DNA of 64,000 nt from positions 1,302,001 to 1,366,000 of the forward strand of contig NZ_CP119677.1 in assembly GCF_029318685.1 (NCBI RefSeq). Direction: 5' to 3'. Below are positions 27,313-36,016 of the stretch, in pieces. Each line of letters opens with the position of its first letter. Positions within the stretch are counted from its first letter, which is position 1. Both the position numbers and the translations under genes were made by a program. The notes below the pieces were generated by a model that saw nothing but the letters and a program-made list of their open reading frames with translations, was not told the origin of the DNA and made no database searches. Origin of the DNA: Ruminiclostridium papyrosolvens DSM 2782. GTDB lineage: Bacteria; Bacillota; Clostridia; Acetivibrionales; DSM-1351.

Positions 27313-29606
27313 TGAAGTATCTGAACAAGAAATTTATCAGAGACATAAAAATCTTGTGGCCACAATTCTTATCTGTCCTAATAATGGCAATGATATCAGT
27401 TACAATCTATTCGGGAATGAGTGTTGTGTGGACGGGGATGAACCAGTCTTATGAAGAGTATGCAAAGGATAGCCATTTGTCAGATGCATTTGTATCGGGA
27501 AGTAACATTAGCGAGAAACAGATGGGCAAAATACGTAATCTGAATTATGTAAATAAAGCAGAGCCTTCCATGGCAATAAAGGTATTGGTTAATAAAACAG
27601 AAGAGGAGTCAGATATTCTAATCAATACATTTTCATCAAATACTTTAAAAGTTATGAATCCTGTTATAAGAAGCGGGAAACCCTTAGCTTCCGGGGATGG
27701 AATATGGCTTGATGAGGATTATGCCAATACCCACGCATTAAAAGCAGGGGATAAATTAAAAATATACATAGGGAATACACACAGGGATATTAAGATTAAT
27801 GGAACAGCGTTGCAGTCTGAAAACATTTTCTTTATTACTTCACCTACCGAAAGTATCCCGAATCACCTACAGCATGGATATGCATATATCAGTGAAACCT
27901 TCGCAAAAGAGCTATTTGGTGAGGTAGTATATAATCAGGCAAGAGTACAGGTGAAGCCATCCTATAACTTATCGAAAGAACAATTTCGAGATGACATGTC
28001 TGATATATTGGGTGCTGACATGTATTCTTCAACATTGAAGGAAGACAAGATTTCCATAGCGCAGGTACGGGATGAACAGGCTCAGATAAAAAAGATGGCA
28101 ATTCTTTTCTCCGCAGTTTTTATACTGTTATCTATTTTATCAATGTATACAACAATGAGCCGGCTTGTCAATAATCAAATTGTTCAGATAGGTACGATGA
28201 AATCACTTGGTTATTCTAACAGTCAAATCTATTTTCATTATGGATTATATGGGTTTTTGGTTGCATTAATTGGAAGTATAGGAGGTATGTTGACCGGATA
28301 TTTTGCAATTGCAAAAATGATTATGGGAATCAAACAATCAACTTTGACCTTGCCCCAATGGAATAAAGTAGTAGGCATAGATTGTTTAATCCTTATTCTG
28401 ATTATCATCTTTATATGTACTATTTCTTCGTTGCTGACAGTGAGAAAAGTAACAAAAACTGTTCCGGCATTAACTATTCGCGGAATATTAGAAAATAAGG
28501 TTGAAAGTACAAAAGAGCTGAAAAAATCAAGAATGTCTTATAAGTGGCTGTGGACTTTTCGTGCAATTAAAGTACATCCGGTGCGTTACTTTATGGCTGT
28601 AATCGCTGTTATAGGAAGTATTGTGCTTATGGTTGCAGGTGTAGGAATATGGGATTCTCTATCCGATTCTTATAGTCAGGTATTTGAAAGACAATATGAT
28701 TATCAATATGCAGGCAATATACAGGGACAGTCATATGAGCAGGTGAGAGCTGCTTTTGGCAAATACAGTGTACAGCTTGCAAAAGTTGATTCGGCAACCT
28801 TTTCATATAAAAATAAAGAAAAGGAAGGCGTGTTTTTAGCTTTGGATGCCGGGCATCAAATTAATTTATTTGAACACGGAACCGGGAAGAGGATTGATTT
28901 GTATCAGCAGGATGCAGTAATCACCTACAAGATGGCACAACTATTAAATATAAAAAACGGTGATGTTCTGGGCTATACAATTAGTAATACATCAGAGCTG
29001 AAGAAGATAAAAATTACTGCAATTGCGGATGCAAAATTACCACAGGGAATTTTTGTAGCAAAGAATAAGAGTGATGAATTTATACCTAATACAATTTATT
29101 TTGAAGATTCAGATGGATATTCCTTTGCAAAAGACCAGCCTTATATAAGTGGTCTTATATCCATTGACCAACAAAAAAATAATATGGATGATATGATGGA
29201 AAGTGTTCATTCTATTATGTACATTCTGATATTTGCTTCACTGGTATTAAGTGCAGTTATTTTATATAGTCTTGGTATTCTAACGTTTATCGAACGGTAT
29301 CGTGAATATGCAACAATGAAAGTTCTGGGATTTTATGAAAAGGAGATTGTTGGTATGGTGTTTATTGAATGCTGTCTCAATCTTATTCCCGGATTGTTGA
29401 TTGGTATTCCGCTGAGTATTCAATTTTTAAAGGTTTATGTAAATGTAGTTTCTATGGATAATATGGAATGGACTCCATATGTTTCAACGTTACATTTTGG
29501 AGTTATTTTAGGGGTGGTAATTATGTTTTCAGTTTTCATTAGCTTATTAGTTTGTGAAAGAATAAAAAGGGTTAATATGGTAGAAGCTTTGAAATCAGTA
29601 GAATAG
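27312..29606 (+). CDS. FtsX-family ABC transporter permease
   Basis: A 764-residue permease with two FtsX modules: an N-terminal helix, a large extracellular domain, three helices (about 260-385), then a second helix-extracellular-three-helix unit ending EALKSVE. This is the arrangement of bacterial peptide or lipid exporters such as the BceB/LolE-like group. Coupled to the ATPase by overlap. Its cargo is unknown; no sensor kinase lies beside it. Confidence 0.92.
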   Translation: MKYLNKKFIRDIKILWPQFLSVLIMAMISVTIYSGMSVVWTGMNQSYEEYAKDSHLSDAFVSGSNISEKQMGKIRNLNYVNKAEPSMAIKVLVNKTEEESDILINTFSSNTLKVMNPVIRSGKPLASGDGIWLDEDYANTHALKAGDKLKIYIGNTHRDIKINGTALQSENIFFITSPTESIPNHLQHGYAYISETFAKELFGEVVYNQARVQVKPSYNLSKEQFRDDMSDILGADMYSSTLKEDKISIAQVRDEQAQIKKMAILFSAVFILLSILSMYTTMSRLVNNQIVQIGTMKSLGYSNSQIYFHYGLYGFLVALIGSIGGMLTGYFAIAKMIMGIKQSTLTLPQWNKVVGIDCLILILIIIFICTISSLLTVRKVTKTVPALTIRGILENKVESTKELKKSRMSYKWLWTFRAIKVHPVRYFMAVIAVIGSIVLMVAGVGIWDSLSDSYSQVFERQYDYQYAGNIQGQSYEQVRAAFGKYSVQLAKVDSATFSYKNKEKEGVFLALDAGHQINLFEHGTGKRIDLYQQDAVITYKMAQLLNIKNGDVLGYTISNTSELKKIKITAIADAKLPQGIFVAKNKSDEFIPNTIYFEDSDGYSFAKDQPYISGLISIDQQKNNMDDMMESVHSIMYILIFASLVLSAVILYSLGILTFIERYREYATMKVLGFYEKEIVGMVFIECCLNLIPGLLIGIPLSIQFLKVYVNVVSMDNMEWTPYVSTLHFGVILGVVIMFSVFISLLVCERIKRVNMVEALKSVE

Positions 29607-29655
29607 TTCGCCGGAAACTGTGTTTCGTACAATCTATGGAATTGATGCACATAAT

Positions 29656-29695
29656 AAAGCCCATTGGAAGGCATTTTAGCTTCTCAATGGGCTTT
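29656..29695 (-). terminator. Terminator between the exporter and the DtxR-type gene
   Basis: AAAGCCCATTG pairs with CAATGGGCTTT across an 18-base loop. On the minus strand it is followed by TTTATTATG. It probably serves the minus-strand feo operon and perhaps also the convergent exporter. Confidence 0.7.
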
Positions 29696-29719
29696 GAAAT
29701 TACTAGACATGTTTTTTAG

Positions 29720-30145
29720 CTATTGAGACATGGCGATATTTGTCACTCCATTAACGACTTCTCCCATATTATTCATTTGATTACACATTATTTCAATATT
29801 ATCAGTAGAGAGCGCTGAAATAACTGTAAAGGCTGTACGTTTAGCTACATTATGGGGTAAAAGAAAATATTTTTCAAAATGGTGACATACTATTTGATAA
29901 TATTGACTGTATTGAGATGCTATAGCTTTTCCTTCTTCCATCAGAAAAACAGAACCAACCTTAGTTTTTTTGATTAACTTCATAGCACATAGTGTTTGCA
30001 GCATGGTGTGAACACTTGGCTTTGATATGCCGAGATTTTTTGCAATATCCACACATCTGATTCCTGTATTACATATGTCAAGATGATATATGGTAATCAG
30101 ATATTTGATTTGAGAGGCAGTTAATGTTTGCTTTTTTTTAGTCAC
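29720..30145 (-). CDS. DtxR/MntR-family metal-dependent regulator
   Basis: A 141-residue protein with the N-terminal winged helix of DtxR/MntR regulators (QIKYLITIYHL, then CVDIAKNLGISKPSVHTMLQTLC) and a short dimerisation part with HH and His/Cys residues that could bind iron or manganese. It starts with GTG after GGAGGT. It ends the minus-strand feoA-feoA-feoB unit, so it likely senses iron and represses the feo promoters through the GTTAG-N6-CTAAC boxes. This link is an inference from location. Confidence 0.85.
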   Translation of the reverse strand: MTKKKQTLTASQIKYLITIYHLDICNTGIRCVDIAKNLGISKPSVHTMLQTLCAMKLIKKTKVGSVFLMEEGKAIASQYSQYYQIVCHHFEKYFLLPHNVAKRTAFTVISALSTDNIEIMCNQMNNMGEVVNGVTNIAMSQ

Positions 30146-30233
30146 TATTTACCTCCGAATAAGAGTGCTTTCTACTTTTTTTATGACAGATGTCATTGAG
30201 TGGGCAGCTTAAACACTCGCAGCCGCAGGAGGA
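30138..30233 (-). pseudogene. Possible remnant of a FeoB-associated Cys-rich protein
   Basis: Between feoB and the regulator, one frame reads SSCGCECLSCPLNDICHKK after a stop codon. The spacing of six cysteines resembles the C-terminus of FeoB-associated Cys-rich membrane proteins such as the one at 35772. No start codon or membrane helix precedes it, though AAGGAGG stands about 20 bases upstream. It may be a decayed gene or chance. Confidence 0.35.
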
Positions 30234-30283
30234 TTATATAGTTTTTCCTCCTTACGGCTTAGGGTTTAAGCTTTAACATAGTC

Positions 30284-32698
30284 TTATGCTCTTATATTTG
30301 CTTTGTTTTTCAAGGTGTTGGGATCTTTATAAGGTTTAAGCAACATATACAGCATCAGTGTAACAAGGATAAATGCAGCAATTGCACCGATTATGCTGCC
30401 GTGACCTGTGAAAAGTGTTCCCAACTGATAGATAATAAGTGATACCACGTAGGCAAAAACGCACTGATAACTTATAGCAAAGAATGTCCATTTTGCACTG
30501 TTCATCTCCCGTTTGATAGCTCCGATAGCTGCGAAACATGGAGCACACAAAAGATTGAATACAAGGAAGGAATAGGCAGCAAGAGGAGTAAATACTTCAC
30601 GCATGTTGGTCCATATCTGCCAGCCGTTTTCAGCTACTTCATCAAAGCCGCCGAATAGTACACCAAAAGTACCTACAACATTTTCTTTTGCGATAAGTCC
30701 TGTTATTGAGGCAACTGCACCTTGCCAGTGACCCCAGCCGAGAGGTTTAAATATCCATGCAATTGCGGAACCGATGGCGGCAAGGATACTCTTATTCATA
30801 TCGACCATGCCAAAAGAACCGTTTTTCCAGCCGAAGTTAGAGGTGAACCAAACGAAGATAGTAGCAAGCAGAATAATTGTTCCGGCCTTTTTAATAAAGG
30901 ACCAACCACGTTCCCACATGGAACGTAATAAATTTCCAACAGTCGGTAAGTGGTAGGCGGGAAGTTCCATAACAAATGGGGCAGGGTCTCCTCTGAACAT
31001 TGTCATCTTTTTCAGCATGATACCTGAAAAGATAATAGCAGCAATACCAACAAAGTAAGCACTTGGAGCAACCCACCATGCACCTCCAAATAATGCACCT
31101 GCAATAAGAGCAATGATTGGGAGCTTTGCACCACAGGGGATGAAAGTAGTTGTAATTATGGTCATTTTACGGTCTCGGTCATTCTCAATTGTTCGGGAAG
31201 CCATGATACCCGGAACACCGCATCCTGTGCCGATGAGCATTGGTATAAAAGATTTTCCTGAAAGACCGAATTTCCTGAAAATTCTGTCCATAACAAAAGC
31301 AATACGTGCCATATATCCGCATGCTTCAAGGAAGGCAAGTAAGAGGAATAGAACCAGCATCTGGGGAACAAAGCCAAGAACTGAACCAACACCTGCAACA
31401 ATACCATTCAGTATAAGTCCCTGTAACCAGTCGGCACAGTTTATACTTTCCAGCCAGTCCCCCAGCAATTTTGGAATACCGGGAACCCACACTCCGTAAC
31501 TGGCCGGTTCGGGTTCTTCCATTGCGGCTACAGACATATATTTCTCATATGTAACCGGAATTTTTTCTTCAACCTTACCGTCATCATCATAAATATAGGC
31601 GGTTGTTGTTAAATCCTTTGCTTTATCGGCTTGAAGGCCGGAATCTTTTGCAGCGGACTCAAATGCACTCTTGATTGCGCCGGGCTCAGCATATTCTTCA
31701 ACAGCTTGTTCATATGCCGAAGAGCCTACTCCCAACAGGCGCCAGCCGTCACTGAATAAACCGTCGTTGACCCAATTTGTAGCCCATGTACCTACAGTAG
31801 TAATAGAAAGAAAATACACTATAAACATGATGGTGCCAAAAATTGGAAGAGCTGCCCAGCGATTAGTTACAACCTTATCTATTTTGTCCGAGGTTGAAAG
31901 CTTTCCGGCATTCTTTTTCTTGTAGCAGCCCTTGAGTATGGATGCTATATAGATATATCTCTCGTTGGTAATTATGCTTTCAGAGTCATCATCCAATTCT
32001 GCCTCCGCCGCTTTAATATCTTGCTCAATGTGGCTGAATACTGATTTGTCAAGGTTAAGCTGAGCCAACACCTTTTCATCACGCTCAAAAATCTTAATAG
32101 CATACCATCTCTGCTGCTCGGCAGGCATATTGTGTACCGCAGCTTCCTCAATATGGGCAAGGGCATGCTCAACAACGCCGTTAAAGCTATGCATCGGAAC
32201 AGTCTTTGTTGATTTAGCTGCCTCTATGGTTGCCTCAGCCGCTTCCATAATCCCGGTGCCTTTAAGAGCCGAAATTTCAACAACCTTACAGCCAAGCTGA
32301 CGGGAAAGTTCTCCCACGTTAATCTTGTCACCGTTTTTATTTATGACATCCATCATATTTATTGCAACTACCACCGGTATACCAAGCTCAGTTAATTGGG
32401 TGGTTAGATAAAGGTTACGCTCAAGGTTGGTACCGTCTATAATGTTCAGTATAGCGTCGGGGCGTTCCTTTATAAGATAATTACGTGCCACTACTTCCTC
32501 CAGTGTATACGGTGACAGAGAGTAGATACCCGGTAAATCCATAATTATTACATCATTATGCTTTTTTAGCTTACCTTCTTTTTTCTCAACAGTTACACCG
32601 GGCCAGTTTCCCACGAACTGATTGGAACCTGTCAATGCATTGAACAGAGTTGTTTTACCACAATTCGGATTGCCTGCAAGTGCAATCTTAATTCCCAT
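30284..32698 (-). CDS. feoB: Ferrous iron transporter FeoB (locus 1)
   Basis: An 804-residue Fe2+ transporter. The G domain has Walker A GNPNCGKTTLFNALTG, DLPGIYSLSPY and a guanine-binding NMMD; about ten membrane helices follow with the two Gate motifs, LIGTGCGVPGIMASRT being one. ATG 32698 is chosen because GGAGGAG lies just upstream and GIKIALAGNPN is the normal start; a longer version would begin 48 bases earlier. Compared with locus 2 (668 residues) it has an extra soluble segment between membrane helices. Confidence 0.97.
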   Translation of the reverse strand: MGIKIALAGNPNCGKTTLFNALTGSNQFVGNWPGVTVEKKEGKLKKHNDVIIMDLPGIYSLSPYTLEEVVARNYLIKERPDAILNIIDGTNLERNLYLTTQLTELGIPVVVAINMMDVINKNGDKINVGELSRQLGCKVVEISALKGTGIMEAAEATIEAAKSTKTVPMHSFNGVVEHALAHIEEAAVHNMPAEQQRWYAIKIFERDEKVLAQLNLDKSVFSHIEQDIKAAEAELDDDSESIITNERYIYIASILKGCYKKKNAGKLSTSDKIDKVVTNRWAALPIFGTIMFIVYFLSITTVGTWATNWVNDGLFSDGWRLLGVGSSAYEQAVEEYAEPGAIKSAFESAAKDSGLQADKAKDLTTTAYIYDDDGKVEEKIPVTYEKYMSVAAMEEPEPASYGVWVPGIPKLLGDWLESINCADWLQGLILNGIVAGVGSVLGFVPQMLVLFLLLAFLEACGYMARIAFVMDRIFRKFGLSGKSFIPMLIGTGCGVPGIMASRTIENDRDRKMTIITTTFIPCGAKLPIIALIAGALFGGAWWVAPSAYFVGIAAIIFSGIMLKKMTMFRGDPAPFVMELPAYHLPTVGNLLRSMWERGWSFIKKAGTIILLATIFVWFTSNFGWKNGSFGMVDMNKSILAAIGSAIAWIFKPLGWGHWQGAVASITGLIAKENVVGTFGVLFGGFDEVAENGWQIWTNMREVFTPLAAYSFLVFNLLCAPCFAAIGAIKREMNSAKWTFFAISYQCVFAYVVSLIIYQLGTLFTGHGSIIGAIAAFILVTLMLYMLLKPYKDPNTLKNKANIRA

Positions 32699-32719
32699 GT
32701 TATGCTCCTCCTTTTTTAT

Positions 32720-32735
32720 GTTAGCGTCTGCTAAC
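32720..32735. promoter_or_regulatory. GTTAG-N6-CTAAC box before feoB (locus 1)
   Basis: GTTAGCGTCTGCTAAC lies in the gap between feoA and feoB, 22 bases before the feoB start, so feoB may have its own regulated start or the box may act as a roadblock. Confidence 0.6.
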
Positions 32736-32772
32736 CGTGTTTTCAAAAAAAATAGGGTATACCCTAAAAAAC

Positions 32773-32994
32773 TTACTCAACTTCAATCATTTCCGCATCG
32801 GATTTGCGGATGGAAAGTTCGTACCCTCTAACATTGATTTCAACCGGATCTCCAAGAGGTGCTACCTTACGAATATGAACGTCAACACCTTTGGTAATAC
32901 CCATATCCATGATTCGACGTTTAAGTGCACCTTCACCGTGGAGCTTTACAACTTTAAGAGTTTCTCCGACCTTTGCCTGTTTCAGTGTTTTCAT
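32773..32994 (-). CDS. feoA: FeoA family protein (73 residues)
   Basis: A 73-residue SH3-like FeoA protein: ALKRRIMDMGITKGVDVHIRK and APLGDPVEINVRGYELSIRKSDA are the family hallmarks. FeoA is thought to bind FeoB and modulate its GTPase or transport activity in the cytoplasm. GGAGG precedes its ATG. It resembles the plus-strand FeoA at 33513 more than its neighbour at 33027, suggesting duplication between the two loci. Confidence 0.94.
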   Translation of the reverse strand: MKTLKQAKVGETLKVVKLHGEGALKRRIMDMGITKGVDVHIRKVAPLGDPVEINVRGYELSIRKSDAEMIEVE

Positions 32995-33026
32995 ATTTAT
33001 ATCCTCCTTACATAAAATACGGATAA

Positions 33027-33239
33027 CTAAATCATTATTTTAGAAGCCATTTCCTTACTGATTGCTACACGAGCTTCCTTTACATTAACTATTACATTTC
33101 CTCCAATGGTAGAAATGATAGTTACATTCCCACCAGGGACAAACCCAAGATTCTCAAGATGTTTTTTTACTTCAGGATTTCCGCCGACTTTTTTTATCAA
33201 ATTTTCTTCTCCGGCATTTGCTAATGTTAACGGCATCAT
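33027..33239 (-). CDS. feoA: FeoA family protein (70 residues)
   Basis: A 70-residue FeoA-domain protein (MPLTLANAGEEN, VKKHLENLGFVPGGNVTIIS, GNVIVNVKEARVAISKEMA). It belongs to the second, more divergent FeoA type often found together with a normal FeoA in Firmicutes. First gene of the minus-strand feo operon. Confidence 0.92.
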   Translation of the reverse strand: MMPLTLANAGEENLIKKVGGNPEVKKHLENLGFVPGGNVTIISTIGGNVIVNVKEARVAISKEMASKIMI

Positions 33240-33271
33240 ATGTCATCCTTTCTTATTCACTTATTACTTTA

Positions 33272-33287
33272 GTTAGCTTCAACTAAC
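33272..33287. promoter_or_regulatory. GTTAG-N6-CTAAC box in the feo locus 1 leader
   Basis: GTTAGCTTCAACTAAC lies downstream of the minus-strand feo promoter, within the likely 5' untranslated region, 33 bases from the first start codon. Confidence 0.65.
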
Positions 33288-33305
33288 TAAAGCACTTAAA
33301 AAATG

Positions 33306-33321
33306 GTTAGTCGATGCTAAC
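33306..33321. promoter_or_regulatory. GTTAG-N6-CTAAC box at the feo locus 1 start site
   Basis: GTTAGTCGATGCTAAC, extended to GGTTAG/CTAACC, sits just downstream of the minus-strand -10 and would cover the transcription start. Confidence 0.7.
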
Positions 33322-33328
33322 CGAATAT

Positions 33329-33357
33329 AGAATACTGCTTTATGATTTATTTGTCAA
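33329..33357 (-). promoter_or_regulatory. Promoter of feo locus 1
   Basis: On the minus strand: TTGACA, 17-base spacer, TATTCT. Two GTTAG-N6-CTAAC boxes follow at once. Confidence 0.78.
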
Positions 33358-33421
33358 TAGGTTTATTTAAAATTTTAACGCCGTGGCATGAGTTTTAAGT
33401 TTTTATCATTCCAAAATGATA

Positions 33422-33450
33422 TTGACAATCTTTATCAGTTAGGTTATACT
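33422..33450 (+). promoter_or_regulatory. Promoter of feo locus 2
   Basis: TTGACA, 17-base spacer, TATACT. The -10 lies inside the palindromic box at 33438, so regulator binding would block polymerase directly. Confidence 0.82.
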
Positions 33451-33453
33451 AAC
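33438..33453. promoter_or_regulatory. GTTAG-N6-CTAAC box overlapping the feo locus 2 -10
   Basis: GTTAGGTTATACTAAC. Together with the next box it forms one near-perfect 39-base palindrome. TTAGGTTA resembles half of the known DtxR/IdeR consensus. Confidence 0.75.
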
Positions 33454-33460
33454 TTTGCAA

Positions 33461-33476
33461 GTTAGCATAACCTAAC
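33461..33476. promoter_or_regulatory. GTTAG-N6-CTAAC box downstream of the feo locus 2 start
   Basis: GTTAGCATAACCTAAC, the mirror partner of the box at 33438; centre-to-centre spacing is 23 bases, about two helical turns. Confidence 0.75.
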
Positions 33477-33512
33477 TGGTTTGTTAATATATTAAAAAAG
33501 AGGTTACTATAT

Positions 33513-33749
33513 ATGACACTGAATAAGTTAATTACAGGTACGGCTGCGGTTATAACAAAAGTCGGTGGTGAAGGTGTTTTACGCTGCAGATTGCTTGATA
33601 TGGGAATCATACCTAAAACCAAAGTGGTCAAAACCAAGGTTGCTCCTTTAGGTGATCCTATAGAAATACGGATTCGGGATTATACTCTTACAATTCGTAT
33701 GGAGGATGCTGAGAAGATTGAAGTTAAGCAGTTAGTCGGGGAGGACTGA
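33513..33749 (+). CDS. feoA: FeoA family protein (locus 2)
   Basis: A 78-residue FeoA: TGTAAVITKVGGEG, LRCRLLDMGIIPKTKVV and APLGDPIEIRIRDYTLTIR. It precedes feoB by 6 bases in a feoA-feoB-Cys-rich gene unit. Its nearest relative in the window is the FeoA at 32773. Confidence 0.94.
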   Translation: MTLNKLITGTAAVITKVGGEGVLRCRLLDMGIIPKTKVVKTKVAPLGDPIEIRIRDYTLTIRMEDAEKIEVKQLVGED

Positions 33750-33755
33750 TGGTAT

Positions 33756-35762
33756 ATGATATTTGCATTGGTAGGAAATCAAAACTGCGGTAAAACAACT
33801 CTGTTTAATCAGCTGACAGGATCAAATCAGCATGTCGGAAATTTCCCCGGTGTGACTGTGGACCAAAAAGTAGGCGAGATACATAATCAAAAGAACGTAT
33901 CAGTGGTGGACTTACCGGGGATATATTCTATTCGTCCGTATACCAACGAAGAAATCGTAACTCGGGATTTTATTCTTAACAATAAACCTGATGGTATTAT
34001 AAATATTGTCGACGCTACTAATATTGAACGAAATCTGTACCTGACGTTACAGCTTATCGAAATGGGCATACCTATGGTACTGGCCTTAAACATGATGGAT
34101 GAGGTACGAGGAAATGGAGGAACAATTGATATCGGCAAAATGTCAGGTAAACTGGGGATACCAATTGTGCCTATAAGTGCTTCTAAAAACGAAGGAATAG
34201 ATGAACTGATAGACAAAATTATATCTACTTCAAAAAACAAGATATACCCCAACAAAATTGATTTTTGCGAGTCAGGTCCTGTTCACAGGTGCATACATGC
34301 CGTATCGCATCTTGTAGAAGATCACGCAGAAAACTGTGGGATGTCATCCAGATTTGCAGCAACTAAAATAATTGAAGGCGATTCAGATATTATTTCAAAG
34401 TTGGAACTTAATCAAAATGAACTTGAAATGATAGAGCACAGTATTGTTGAGATGGAAACTGAACATGATATGGACAGAAATGCTGCTCTTGCTGATATGA
34501 GATATAGTTTTATTGAGAAAGTGTGTGAAAACACAGTTGTAAAGTGCAAGGAAAGCAAGGAACATGTCAGAAGTGTTAAGATAGATAACGTTCTAACCAA
34601 TAAATTCCTGGCTATCCCTATTTTTCTGGGAATTATGTTCACCATCTTCTGGCTTACCTTCAATATAATCGGAGCTTCATTAAGCGACCTTCTTGCTTTG
34701 GGTATTACTGCTCTGACAGATATTGTCGATGCCGGATTGACCAAATACGGCATAAACCCCATAGTTCATAGTCTTGTAATAGATGGAGTATTTGCAGGAG
34801 TGGGAAGTGTTTTGAGTTTTCTGCCACTGATTGTTACATTGTTTTTCTTCCTCTCTATACTTGAGGATACGGGGTATATGGCACGAGTAGCGTTTGTTAT
34901 GGATAAGCTTATGCGTAAAATAGGCTTGTCAGGCAGAAGCTTTGTACCGATGCTTATTGGTTTTGGGTGCACTGTTCCGGCAGTAATGGCAACACGAACA
35001 CTGCCATCTGACAGAGATAGAAAAATGACTATAATGCTGACACCGTTTATGAGCTGTTCTGCTAAGATTCCAATATATGCAGTATTTACCGCTGCTTTTT
35101 TTGCCCGTTATCAGGCACTTGTGATGATTGGACTTTATGTCACCGGTATATTAACAGGAATTCTGGTAGCACTTATTTCCAACAGAACTGCATTTCGTGG
35201 AAAACCTGTTCCTTTTGTTATGGAACTTCCGAATTACCGTTTCCCTTCTGCCAAGAGTGTAGTGCTTCTAATGTGGGATAAGGCAAGAGACTTTATACAG
35301 AAGGCATTTACTGTTATATTTATTGCAACTGTAATTATATGGTTTTTACAGACCTTTGACAGCAGGCTGAATGTAGTTTCAGACAGCGCAAACAGTCTTC
35401 TTGCCATGGTAGGAAAGCTGATTGCACCGATTTTTACTCCTTTGGGGTTTGATGACTGGCGTGTTTCTACTGCACTGATTACGGGATTTACTGCCAAAGA
35501 GGCAGTTATAAGTACCATGAGCGTATTAACAGGTACAACCATTGATAACTTGAACACTACTTTGAGTTCATTATTTTCACCACTTACGGCAGTGAGCTTT
35601 TTGGTATTTACATTGCTGTATACACCGTGTATTGCAGCTGTAGCAGCAATCAGAAGAGAGCTGAACTCACGGCTTCAGACGGTTGCAATAGTTGTGTTAC
35701 AATGCGGTGTTGCCTGGGGAGCAGCATTTATAATATATAAACTGTGCAGTCTGATTTTTTGA
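33756..35762 (+). CDS. feoB: Ferrous iron transporter FeoB (locus 2)
   Basis: A 668-residue FeoB. The G domain has GNQNCGKTTLFNQLTG, DLPGIYSIRPYT and NMMD; the membrane part has LIGFGCTVPAVMATRT and LTPFMSCSAKIP gate segments. It is about 130 residues shorter than locus 1 FeoB, close to the compact clostridial length. Both likely import Fe2+; they may differ in affinity or metal. Confidence 0.96.
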   Translation: MIFALVGNQNCGKTTLFNQLTGSNQHVGNFPGVTVDQKVGEIHNQKNVSVVDLPGIYSIRPYTNEEIVTRDFILNNKPDGIINIVDATNIERNLYLTLQLIEMGIPMVLALNMMDEVRGNGGTIDIGKMSGKLGIPIVPISASKNEGIDELIDKIISTSKNKIYPNKIDFCESGPVHRCIHAVSHLVEDHAENCGMSSRFAATKIIEGDSDIISKLELNQNELEMIEHSIVEMETEHDMDRNAALADMRYSFIEKVCENTVVKCKESKEHVRSVKIDNVLTNKFLAIPIFLGIMFTIFWLTFNIIGASLSDLLALGITALTDIVDAGLTKYGINPIVHSLVIDGVFAGVGSVLSFLPLIVTLFFFLSILEDTGYMARVAFVMDKLMRKIGLSGRSFVPMLIGFGCTVPAVMATRTLPSDRDRKMTIMLTPFMSCSAKIPIYAVFTAAFFARYQALVMIGLYVTGILTGILVALISNRTAFRGKPVPFVMELPNYRFPSAKSVVLLMWDKARDFIQKAFTVIFIATVIIWFLQTFDSRLNVVSDSANSLLAMVGKLIAPIFTPLGFDDWRVSTALITGFTAKEAVISTMSVLTGTTIDNLNTTLSSLFSPLTAVSFLVFTLLYTPCIAAVAAIRRELNSRLQTVAIVVLQCGVAWGAAFIIYKLCSLIF

Positions 35763-35771
35763 GGTGAGTCT

Positions 35772-35927
35772 ATGAAATTTCTGGATTATATACTTATAGC
35801 ATTAGTATTAATATGGCTTGTAGCTGCTTTTCGTCATATGATAATTCTGAAGAAGCAGGGGAAAAGCCTATGCTGCGGAAGTTGTGGCTCAAGTTGTAAA
35901 AAATGTAATGTTAAACAGAAAAGTTAA
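35772..35927 (+). CDS. FeoB-associated Cys-rich membrane protein
   Basis: A 51-residue protein: one N-terminal membrane helix (FLDYILIALVLIWLVAAF), a short basic stretch, and a cytoplasmic tail CCGSCGSSCKKC with five cysteines. This matches the FeoB-associated Cys-rich family, a likely functional counterpart of FeoC. Its ATG follows GAGGTGAG by 3-4 bases and lies 9 bases after feoB. Confidence 0.88.
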   Translation: MKFLDYILIALVLIWLVAAFRHMIILKKQGKSLCCGSCGSSCKKCNVKQKS

Positions 35928-35981
35928 AGTTTCTCTATTAAAAAAGAGTGCTTAAATGAAAGGTTGCCAAAAATACCTCGG

Positions 35982-36010
35982 TTGACTTTTTTGTTAAAAT
36001 CATGTAATAT
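35982..36010 (+). promoter_or_regulatory. Promoter of leader RNA 1 (Nik-like operon)
   Basis: TTGACT, 17-base spacer, TAATAT. The hexamers, spacer length and several flanking bases are the same as in the promoter at 57603. Confidence 0.8.
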
Positions 36011-36016
36011 ACCAAA

